From positions 1 to 6,095 of the forward strand of contig PUNP01000403.1 in the NCBI GenBank assembly GCA_003551785.1: 6,095 bases of DNA, written 5' to 3'. A model generated the notes under the pieces. It was given only the letters and a program-made list of their open reading frames with translations. It did no database searches and was not told the origin of the DNA. Both the position numbers and the translations under genes were made by a program. Shown piece after piece: positions 1 through 5,621 of the stretch. How positions within the stretch are numbered: the stretch's first letter is position 1; each line of letters begins with the position of its first letter. The stretch is from Candidatus Brocadiaceae bacterium (GTDB lineage: Bacteria; Planctomycetota; Brocadiia; SM23-32).

Positions 1-9
1 AAAGCTCTG

Positions 10-31
10 AGAGTGCAATAAAACGCACTCT
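10..31. repeat. Small inverted repeat (hairpin) at the left edge
   Basis: AGAGTGC at 10-16 is repeated in inverse as GCACTCT at 25-31, leaving an 8-base loop. No T-run follows on either strand, so a terminator is not supported. It could be an operator or simple hairpin in the non-coding leader. The left edge of the window cuts off any context. Confidence 0.45.
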
Positions 32-50
32 AAGGGGTCTTTGAAAATTA

Positions 51-293
51 GGGTGGATAAAGTGGAAACTTTTCTTTATAAACAGCTTCGTAGCGGGAAA
101 TGAAAAAGAGGGGTTTAACCGGGGGGGTGAGAAGAGGAGGAAGAGAGAGAGGGATATATAAGTAATGACAGCTAAAATTATCCACTTTTTCCACCCTCCG
201 AAATGAAACGGCCTGTGAGTGCTGTTTACGGTGTCGAGAGGCGAATTCTGGGGTGGAAGCGCACCTCCACCCTCTTCCACCCCGCTTCCACCC
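51..293. repeat. Cluster of eight TCCAC/GTGGA repeats; candidate replication origin or multi-site operator
   Basis: GTGGA occurs at 53-57, 62-66 and 253-257, and its complement TCCAC at 181-185, 190-194, 266-270, 276-280 and 287-291. Well under one copy would be expected by chance in 350 bases. Six copies extend to TCCACCC/GGGTGGA. The first two groups form a long inverted repeat: 51-73 matches the complement of 174-196 at 20 of 23 positions, each arm holding two pentamers 9 bp apart. The third group has three direct copies 10 and 11 bp apart, about one helical turn, plus one inverted copy; GGGTGGAAGCG at 251-261 is the exact complement of 283-293. Evenly phased sites next to an AT-rich patch, just before a DNA polymerase gene, are what an initiator-bound origin or a cooperative repressor region looks like. 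Which of the two is inference. Confidence 0.7.
128..164. other. Purine run and adjoining AT-rich patch inside the repeat region
   Basis: A run of seven G at 121-127 and one T are followed by 26 uninterrupted purines (129-154, mostly GA and GGA steps) and then TATATAAGTAAT. It sits between the two arms of the inverted repeat at 51-73 and 174-196. AGGAGG at 135-140 resembles a ribosome binding site, but the nearest ATG (165) opens only a 13-codon frame, so I do not call a gene. A GA-rich strand next to an AT-rich patch would suit an unwinding element, which is inference. Confidence 0.4.
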
Positions 294-351
294 TCGGCCG
301 CAATATGGTTTTTAACTTGAAAGATAAAAATAATTTTATGGAGAAATTAAT

Positions 352-2655
352 ATGGATACAAAACAAATGATAGAAAACGTCGAAAGTCATTCGTTTCTGC
401 CCCAACCGGATGGTATTGACCTCTGGGACGGGGAGATAAAGGAATTCGAGTTGGACGGTAAGGATTTCAGTTATCAGGCCTGGGATGGACAGGAAATTTC
501 AGGACAGTTCGTTGCCATAGACACCGAGACTGTGGTTATAGATGTGGAGAGGTTGAAACGCGTTACCCCCAAGATAGTCATAGCCCAGGCATCGGGTAAG
601 AAGCCGGAAGAGAATTTTATCATTCATCCGGAGGACATGGGCCGGTTTATTGAAATCCACCGAGATAAGAGCCTGGTGTTTTTCAATATCGCTTTTGATT
701 TTCCCGTCATCGAGAAGGCGCTCAGGGGATGTGGAGAATCAAAGGCATCACAATTGCTCTGGGAGTCGGCTGACAGTGGCCGGTGCCATGATGTGATGCT
801 CCTTGACCAGCTCGTCAGGATTGCAGAAGGCGGCCCCACTACCCACAGAAGGTCGCTGGCGGATGCGGCCGAAGACCTGCTCGGGATTGAGCTTGAAAAA
901 GAAGATACACCCAGATGCCGGTATGAGACCCTGCTGGTGAAGAATTACCGGGGCATAAGCCAGGATTTCTATGAATACGCCGCGCGGGATTCACGAGTAA
1001 CCGGGCTGTGTTTTGCTGTGCTATGGAAAAAGGCGTGGGATATGCATCAGAAAATCTCGTCACGAAGCAATGAATTCGATATAGATAAATCTTCCATGTG
1101 GGCACCACTGACCGAGCAGATTCAGGTCAGAGCGGCGCTGGCCCTGGAGGATATGTCAAAGCGGGGAATTCAGGTCGATGCAGATAGGTTGAGTAAAATT
1201 CGCTCCGAGGCCCTGGAGCGGTTAAATGAAGCTGCAAAAGCTTTTAATTCAGACCGCACGGTGAAAGAGTTTGAGAAGGAAAACGGTGAAGTGCTGAAGA
1301 AGACCACTGAAGGTGATCTCCGGTTTACTGATAAGCACACCCCCAGAAAGTCGCTCAAGCAGATAAGAGAGCTTTTTCGACAGCTTTGCCTCAAGCACGG
1401 TGAGAAGCCTCCGATGACGGAGAAGAAACTGATAGCCACCTCCAGAGACGCTTATGTGGGCATGAGGGTTCTGGAGGCGGAACCGGTGTTCATTAAATAT
1501 TTTACACTTCAGGAGCTGGCCACGGATGTCAATAAACCCGAAGCCCTGCTGGAGCACAGCGGTGATAAAGGCCGGATTCACCCGGGCTACACAGTGCTTG
1601 AGAAGACGGGCAGGACCTCCAGCAGCCGTCCACAGGTCCAGAATCTGCCCCGCCAAGGCGCTCTCAGGGGATGTCTTGTTCCAGGCGACGGCACCGTATT
1701 TTATGGCGTGGACTACTCTTCTATCGAGCTGGTTGCGCTGGCGGCTATATGTAAGCACCGATATGGTTTTTCAAGGCTCGCCGAGAAGATAGCAGAGGGC
1801 GTGGATACTCATTCGTTTACAGCAGCAGAGGTTCTCGGGAAGGAAATAGATGATGTTACCAGAGAAGAGCGTCAGTCGGCCAAGATAATCAATTTCGGTG
1901 TGCCCGGCGGTATGGGTGCCAAAGCGCTTGCCCACAACGCTAAAGCGGCTTATGACCTCGACATGTCGCAGCAGGAGGCTCAGAAATGGAAAGATAAGCT
2001 GATAAATGAAATATATCCTGAGATAGGACTATTTCTCGATGACTGGCTGGAGCGGTTTATATCCGTCGAAACAGGGGTGCCTGCCGGGCAGATTGTGGAT
2101 TATCTTATCGAGGCCACAGAGGCGGACGGCTTTAGCAGCGATGCCGAAGACTGGGTTCTATCCAGCCTGAAGCAGGCGCTTTATGACGGACGGCGGGCCA
2201 ACGGAAGCCCGTATTCTGAAAGGTGGATAAATAAGCTCTGGGCGGCGCTGAGGCGTGTAGTGACCGCAGGGCAGTGGGTTTCCCCTGAGATGAAAGATGT
2301 GGTCAAATACAGGCGTGTCAGCCCTCATACAGCAAGGCTCTTTTTCCCCACCAGAGCTTCCACTCTCACCGGACGCATTCAGGGTGGAGTCAATTTCCGG
2401 CAGGGTCATAACTCTCAGTTTCAGGGACTTGCTGCTGATGGACTGAAACTGGCCATATACCGACTCATGCGGGAAGGCTGGAGACCGGTGCTTGAGGTGC
2501 ATGATGAAGTGATAGTAGAGGTTCCTGCTGATTGCAGCAGAGAGGAGGTTGCAGGCAAGATTGACAGAATATTGATAGAAGAAATGCAGCGGGTTATAGG
2601 GGATGACATACCGGTTGCCGTTGAAGGAAAGTTTATGGAAAGGCTGGAGAAGTAA
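352..2655 (+). CDS. Phage-type family A DNA polymerase (3'-5' exonuclease plus polymerase)
   Basis: Template-directed DNA synthesis with proofreading, most likely replicating a phage or prophage genome. The 767-residue protein has no 5' nuclease domain. Exonuclease motifs are Exo I AIDTET (D57, E59), Exo II NIAFD (N112, D116) and Exo III YEYAARD (Y209, D213). The polymerase part has TGRTSSSRPQVQNLP at 419-433, motif A DYSSIEL (D454, E459), motif B RQSAKIINFGVPGGMG (R507, K511, F515) and motif C VHDE (H717, D718, E719), so every metal-binding carboxylate is present. Oddities: the tyrosine of the classical NFGxxYG O-helix is Gly519 after Pro518, the arginine usual after DYSxIEL is Val461, and motifs B and C lie about 90 residues further apart than in E. 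coli Pol I. The ATG at 352 is preceded by GGAG at 340-343, 8 bases away. The gene follows the TCCAC repeat cluster and is followed after 38 bases by the zinc-finger gene, suggesting an operon. The family call is very secure; the phage origin is inferred from architecture. Confidence 0.96.
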   Translation: MDTKQMIENVESHSFLPQPDGIDLWDGEIKEFELDGKDFSYQAWDGQEISGQFVAIDTETVVIDVERLKRVTPKIVIAQASGKKPEENFIIHPEDMGRFIEIHRDKSLVFFNIAFDFPVIEKALRGCGESKASQLLWESADSGRCHDVMLLDQLVRIAEGGPTTHRRSLADAAEDLLGIELEKEDTPRCRYETLLVKNYRGISQDFYEYAARDSRVTGLCFAVLWKKAWDMHQKISSRSNEFDIDKSSMWAPLTEQIQVRAALALEDMSKRGIQVDADRLSKIRSEALERLNEAAKAFNSDRTVKEFEKENGEVLKKTTEGDLRFTDKHTPRKSLKQIRELFRQLCLKHGEKPPMTEKKLIATSRDAYVGMRVLEAEPVFIKYFTLQELATDVNKPEALLEHSGDKGRIHPGYTVLEKTGRTSSSRPQVQNLPRQGALRGCLVPGDGTVFYGVDYSSIELVALAAICKHRYGFSRLAEKIAEGVDTHSFTAAEVLGKEIDDVTREERQSAKIINFGVPGGMGAKALAHNAKAAYDLDMSQQEAQKWKDKLINEIYPEIGLFLDDWLERFISVETGVPAGQIVDYLIEATEADGFSSDAEDWVLSSLKQALYDGRRANGSPYSERWINKLWAALRRVVTAGQWVSPEMKDVVKYRRVSPHTARLFFPTRASTLTGRIQGGVNFRQGHNSQFQGLAADGLKLAIYRLMREGWRPVLEVHDEVIVEVPADCSREEVAGKIDRILIEEMQRVIGDDIPVAVEGKFMERLEK

Positions 2656-2693
2656 CTTTTTTATTTTAATTTTTCTAAAAGGAGAATATCAAG

Positions 2694-3350
2694 ATGAGTA
2701 AAGTGATTGTAGAAGATGGGATGTATAAAAAACAGTGTGGAAGTTGTGGTAGGAACCTGTCCGTTGGAATGTTTAATCTGCTTCTTTCGGGCCATTATAG
2801 CAAAGAATGTGTTGAGTGCGATGGCACAGTAGAAGAGGAAGGCTGGCTTTGCATAGACAGGCCGGCGGTCGAGAGTGATAATGAGCCTCAATATGATGAA
2901 GCGGGTAACCAGTGTAAAACATGTTTTAATTGTCAGAGATTTCTGGAATTAGAAGAATTTTACATCAGGAAAGGATTCGGGGACGGCAGGGAGGATTTTT
3001 GTAAAAGATGTCTTAATGGCCAATACGATATTTTAGAACACAGATACTGGAAAATAGAAGAGCTGGAAAGGGAAATAAATGATAACAATAATCTGAAGGC
3101 TCTCGTAGCGGGATTATCTTTGGCCAGTGAGGAGGAGCTGGAAAAGGTGAAGAATATAATCGGAAATTATGATAGCACTCTCTTGGGTTTGTTCAAAAAT
3201 TTACTGGACAATATCGATATTAGAAATGCCCGTGATGAGATAAAGCGTCTGGAGATGATAAAGACCACTATAGACCGTTTGGATGAAATAAAGAGGTATG
3301 AAATATCCCCGGGTAAAGTAAAGAATATTCACATAAATATGGACAATTAA
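2694..3350 (+). CDS. Unrecognised protein with two tandem four-cysteine zinc-finger-like units
   Basis: A 218-residue protein I cannot assign to a named family. Its N-terminal half holds two similar units: Cys15-x2-Cys18 with Cys39-x2-Cys42, and Cys77-x2-Cys80 with Cys103-x2-Cys106 (an extra Cys at 74). In both the first pair is followed by G/Q-R-x-L, then a Phe-containing stretch, then the second pair after 20 and 22 residues. This resembles the short Cys4 zinc-binding modules common in phage proteins and in some HNH-type nucleases, but no HNH histidine-asparagine motif follows. Residues about 112-205 are charged and predicted helical, partly coiled-coil-like (EELEREI, EELEKVKNII, RDEIKRLEMIKTTIDRLDEI), suggesting a dimer or protein contact. 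The start ATG has a strong AAAAGGAG at 2677-2684, 9 bases upstream. The polymerase ends 38 bases before it, so co-transcription is likely. A nucleic-acid-binding accessory role is inference only. Confidence 0.85.
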   Translation: MSKVIVEDGMYKKQCGSCGRNLSVGMFNLLLSGHYSKECVECDGTVEEEGWLCIDRPAVESDNEPQYDEAGNQCKTCFNCQRFLELEEFYIRKGFGDGREDFCKRCLNGQYDILEHRYWKIEELEREINDNNNLKALVAGLSLASEEELEKVKNIIGNYDSTLLGLFKNLLDNIDIRNARDEIKRLEMIKTTIDRLDEIKRYEISPGKVKNIHINMDN

Positions 3351-3377
3351 GTGGTCAGAAATGCATTGCAGGACGGC

Positions 3378-3392
3378 AGACCAAATTGGTCT
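3378..3392. promoter_or_regulatory. Perfect 15-bp palindrome, operator-like
   Basis: AGACCAAATTGGTCT reads the same on both strands around its central base, with 7-bp arms. It lies 28 bases after the zinc-finger stop codon. No T-run follows, so it is a poor terminator; a dimeric repressor site or transcript-end hairpin is possible. The stretch 3351-3426 around it shows no gene. Confidence 0.4.
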
Positions 3393-3487
3393 ATATGTAT
3401 GAATTAGAATGATATAAGCGTTTAACATGGTAGGCAGAACTTTGGGATTTATCCCTGTAAAACTGGTGGCCCGCCTCCAGGTCCGGG

Positions 3488-3709
3488 GTGCTCTGGGGGT
3501 CGCAAAAGGAGCAAAATGCTCAAAGCAGGCTCCTGGAACTGCAAGGAGATAAGAGCGACAGTTACTCAGAAAAGGCGATAGTGAATGCCTATCTTGGACG
3601 GTTTGAACAGGCGGCAGATATAGTGCTCGAAGCTCTGGATAGCGGAGAAGAGGATGAGCGGCTGGTGAGTCTGAAGGATAAGATTCAAGAGTTTATGCAG
3701 GTGTGGTGA
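3488..3709 (+). CDS. Small helical (TPR-like) protein, probably the 3' part of a frameshifted gene
   Basis: The open frame from GTG 3488 to TGA 3709 gives 73 residues. From about residue 6 it looks like real protein: rich in Glu, Asp, Lys and Leu, with EKAIVNAYLGRFEQAADIVL matching the alternating pattern of one tetratricopeptide-type helix hairpin. The start is poor: GTG with no well-placed ribosome binding site. Upstream, two other frames carry gene-like sequence that runs into this one: ATG 3427 in another frame (MVGRTLGFIPVK) and then a third frame (TGGPPPGPG from 3462). One extra base in the A-run at 3459-3462 and one in the G-run near 3495-3499 would join all three into a single frame of about 94 codons from 3427. 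So this is either a pseudogene or a gene split by sequencing errors in homopolymers. The function is not recognised, and a lone TPR-like hairpin is weak evidence of role. Confidence 0.45.
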   Translation: MLWGSQKEQNAQSRLLELQGDKSDSYSEKAIVNAYLGRFEQAADIVLEALDSGEEDERLVSLKDKIQEFMQVW

Positions 3710-3730
3710 TGGTAACTTTGCAGGGGAATG

Positions 3731-3764
3731 CGGCCCGGCGCTTGGATGATGCTGGGCTGTTTTC
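3731..3764 (+). terminator. Terminator-like hairpin after the short ORF
   Basis: GCCCGGC at 3733-3739 pairs with GCTGGGC at 3751-3757 (one G-T wobble) around an 11-base loop, extended outward by a wobble and a C-G pair (3731-3732 with 3758-3759). TTTT follows at 3760-3763. It is 22 bases past the stop at 3709 and would close the polymerase/zinc-finger transcript. The T-run is short, so termination may be incomplete. Confidence 0.5.
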
Positions 3765-3794
3765 AGTTAATTTCATTAAAAATCAGATTATCAC

Positions 3795-3822
3795 TTGACA
3801 TTGAAGAAATATTTCCTATAAT
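3795..3822 (+). promoter_or_regulatory. Perfect-consensus sigma70-type promoter
   Basis: TTGACA at 3795-3800 and TATAAT at 3817-3822 are exact consensus hexamers with a 16-bp spacer, in an AT-rich stretch right after the terminator-like hairpin. Transcription would start near 3829, reading right. The only frame behind it with any ribosome-binding-like sequence (GGAGG at 3904-3908) is the unconvincing 3909-4103 frame, where the candidate starts TTG 3909, GTG 3912 and ATG 3921 are all badly spaced. It may drive a small RNA, or may once have served the exported-protein gene at 5622, now cut off by the IS. Confidence 0.7.
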
Positions 3823-3828
3823 GAACTG

Positions 3829-4192
3829 TAACTTTACTATTATTTGTTTTCAGTTTTCATGATGTATCTGCTCGTTTAAGGTCGTAAATTGGATTCCTTT
3901 AACGGAGGTTGGTGGCTGTTATGGCATACAGCGGGTTAAAATACTGTCCGACCCGACATAATCCGCAGTCCTACTTCGTCTTTTCCCACTCCCAACGGAT
4001 TGCAAAACCTTCATCCTTTCTCCCCTTGAGTTCGGAACTAATTGATTTTGTATTCATACGGTTACTACTACATATTGTTATTTTTAAGGAATTTTATTTT
4101 TAGTACAGGAAAAAAGTATAAAAAAACAGGGAATGTCATTCCAAAAGTTAATTTTGATAACCACGTCTACCTTTGATGCAGTACTAACCTAT
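3829..4192. other. Non-coding stretch between the promoter and the IS
   Basis: I see no convincing gene here. The plus-strand frame 3909-4103 (64 codons) has no recognisable protein character and badly spaced starts. On the minus strand a 31-codon frame (4014 down to 3919) begins with ATG after AAGGGGAG and encodes a basic peptide starting MKVLQSVGSGKRR; it runs against the consensus promoter. CGGGT and ACCCG near 3932-3954 could form a small hairpin within any RNA made from the promoter. The rest, about 4020-4192, is AT-rich and featureless. Confidence 0.5.
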
Positions 4193-4201
4193 ATTACTGC
4201 T
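4193..4201. repeat. Left copy of the IS target-site duplication
   Basis: ATTACTGCT at 4193-4201 is repeated exactly at 5530-5538, directly outside the terminal inverted repeats. A 9-bp duplication is within the range made by IS4-family transposases. The last base could belong to the inverted repeat instead, in which case the duplication is the 7-bp TTACTGC. Confidence 0.8.
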
Positions 4202-4218
4202 CACTACTGTCCCAACGT
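4202..4218. repeat. IS terminal inverted repeat, left end (transposase 3' side)
   Basis: CACTACTGTCCCAACGT is the exact complement of 5513-5529. It begins 8 bases beyond the transposase stop codon, leaving almost no spare sequence at this end. Confidence 0.88.
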
Positions 4219-4226
4219 ATATCCAG

Positions 4227-5384
4227 TTAAAACAAAGGGTTATAGTTTAACGTTTTTTCGAGTTGAGAATTTGATTTCGTAAGTAGTTGTTTTATAGGCT
4301 CTTTCTCAAAAAGTGAAATGCTGATAATTTGCAGCATTTCGTAAAGTGAGCGCTCGATTTTCAGTTCTTTCTTTATTATTGCTACCAGCACATAAACGGA
4401 AATTGCAATCCATATTTGAGTCTTTACTGCATTAAGTGTGTTACCAAAAAATGTTTTTATTCGCAAGTGCTGCTTGATCCATTTGAAAAATAATTCTATC
4501 TGCCAGCGGCACTTGTAGAGCAGAGCTATTGTCAGTGCGTCCAGCTCAAAATTGTTAGTAAGGAATGTAAACCTTTTCCCCGTTTTCGGGTCCGTAAAAG
4601 TAATTCTACGCAGAATCTCAGGGTAGTCTTTTGATGCATAGAAACCCTTCAAAGCTATCGTTTGGTCTGATCTCAGACCGGTGGTTTTATCCACTTTTTG
4701 ATATGCCCTTCGGGTATAGCTCATGTTTGTTTTAGCACGCGTAACGAAAAAAGCCTTGCTCATGTTAAGTCTGAAAAGGCGCTGATAATCGATATATGCT
4801 TTGTCCATAATATAAAACGAACCCGGTTCATAATCAATAGTATCAAGAAAAGCAACATCATGTGTTTTGGCGTCTGAGACCCGTATAACGCAGGGTATAT
4901 TGCCTTTTAGCTCCATAAGCGTATGGAGCTTTATGCCGTTTTTCCTCTTGCGAAAGCGAGCCCAGGGAAACAGTGATAAGCATAAATCGATGGTTGTGGC
5001 ATCAATTGCATACGCCGATTGTTCGAGTTCGATACCAAAGTCTTCATTGACATAAAGTTTTCTGGGATGGGATATCAAGACACGTGCAAAATCTTCGTAT
5101 ATGCGGCAGTCGCGCACTTTGTTTGCATTAGAAAGTGTATTTCGAGATACCTTTCCCCGCATACCCACATGGTAAAGTTTGTTACCCATTGCTTGCAGGC
5201 AGGCTTCGATATCGCGCAGGCTCTCGCGTCCGGTCAATTGTGCAAAAGCCATAGAGAGAAACTGGTCAAAGCAACTAAAGGTTTTGACTTTGTAATTGCC
5301 CTTATAACGAGCCACACATTTATTAAACTCGTAACGCAAAAAGAAATCCAGTATCTGTGAAAAAACAAATCTTCCATCGTACAT
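4227..5384 (-). CDS. IS4-family DDE transposase
   Basis: Cuts and pastes its own element by acting on the terminal inverted repeats. The 385-residue protein has the RNase H-fold catalytic triad: D128 in YAIDATTIDLCLS, D194 in YIMDKAYIDY and E297 in the IS4 signature YKCRWQIELFFKWIK (Y290, R293, E297, K304, the Y-2-R-3-E-6-K spacing). N-terminal residues 1-60 (MYDGRFVFSQILDFF, then CFDQFLSMAFAQLTGRESLRD) match the helical DNA-binding region usual for this IS4 branch. I start at ATG 5384 rather than TTG 5426 because family members begin here and AGAGG lies about 11 bases upstream; the longer start adds 14 residues with no family match. About 130 non-coding bases separate the gene from the right inverted repeat and must hold its promoter, which I could not place. 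No frameshift or missing key residue is seen. Confidence 0.95.
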   Translation of the reverse strand: MYDGRFVFSQILDFFLRYEFNKCVARYKGNYKVKTFSCFDQFLSMAFAQLTGRESLRDIEACLQAMGNKLYHVGMRGKVSRNTLSNANKVRDCRIYEDFARVLISHPRKLYVNEDFGIELEQSAYAIDATTIDLCLSLFPWARFRKRKNGIKLHTLMELKGNIPCVIRVSDAKTHDVAFLDTIDYEPGSFYIMDKAYIDYQRLFRLNMSKAFFVTRAKTNMSYTRRAYQKVDKTTGLRSDQTIALKGFYASKDYPEILRRITFTDPKTGKRFTFLTNNFELDALTIALLYKCRWQIELFFKWIKQHLRIKTFFGNTLNAVKTQIWIAISVYVLVAIIKKELKIERSLYEMLQIISISLFEKEPIKQLLTKSNSQLEKTLNYNPLF

Positions 5385-5512
5385 TGGCCTGTTTTCCTCT
5401 GAATAAAAGAATGGGAAGCAGACCAAAGTTTACACGAAATCTGAAGTCGAAAAAAATCGAAATGGCACTTAAGTAATTGTTTTTAGGTAGTTTCCATCAG
5501 CATTTTCAAAGA

Positions 5513-5529
5513 ACGTTGGGACAGTAGTG
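5513..5529. repeat. IS terminal inverted repeat, right end (transposase 5' side)
   Basis: ACGTTGGGACAGTAGTG is the exact complement of 4202-4218. The match extends one more base outward (5530 with 4201), and that base can equally be counted in the target duplication. Confidence 0.88.
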
Positions 5530-5538
5530 ATTACTGCT
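5530..5538. repeat. Right copy of the IS target-site duplication
   Basis: ATTACTGCT here is identical to 4193-4201 on the other side of the IS. Both copies are unmutated, supporting a young insertion. Confidence 0.8.
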
Positions 5539-5621
5539 GATATTTAATCAAGAAAGGAACACTCCAGTTTTTGCAGTTCGCAGTCAGTTCATTTTTATCG
5601 TATAAAAATAGGATAAAAAAT

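Larger units (their letters stand above)
4202..5529 (-). mobile_element. Complete IS4-family insertion sequence, about 1.33 kb
   Basis: The element is bounded by perfect inverted repeats (CACTACTGTCCCAACGT, 17 bp, or 18 bp if the outer T/A is included) and flanked by a 9-bp direct repeat. It contains a single full-length transposase gene on the minus strand, so the right end is the upstream end. Length, gene content and the DDE/YREK transposase all fit IS4. Intact ends, an intact frame and an undecayed duplication point to a recent and possibly still active insertion. Removing the element and one duplication copy rejoins the flanking sequence cleanly. Its exact ends are uncertain by one base on each side. 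Confidence 0.9.

Noticed and set aside
1..44. Short open stretch at the left edge ending in TGA at 42-44, possibly the tail of an upstream gene
   Set aside because: Only 13 codons are visible with no recognisable character, so a gene cannot be supported.
51..293. The TCCACCC repeats as a CRISPR array
   Set aside because: Units are 5-7 bases, appear in both orientations and are separated by a few to about 115 bases, without repeat-spacer regularity.
317..336. TTGAAA followed by TAATTT as a promoter for the polymerase
   Set aside because: The two hexamers are only 8 bp apart, far too close for a sigma70 promoter.
1249..1758. Minus-strand open frame of 169 codons inside the polymerase gene
   Set aside because: It lies wholly antisense to a gene with clear catalytic motifs and shows no domain character of its own.
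3942..3949. TACTGTCC, matching the inner part of the IS terminal repeat, as a possible old IS end
   Set aside because: Only eight bases match before the sequences diverge and no partner end is visible; chance is sufficient.
3909..4103. Plus-strand frame of 64 codons behind the consensus promoter
   Set aside because: It starts with TTG directly at GGAGG, its in-frame GTG and ATG are also badly spaced, and the protein has no coding-like composition or motif.
5019..5360. Plus-strand frame of 113 codons inside the transposase gene
   Set aside because: It is antisense to a clearly functional transposase and carries no recognisable feature.
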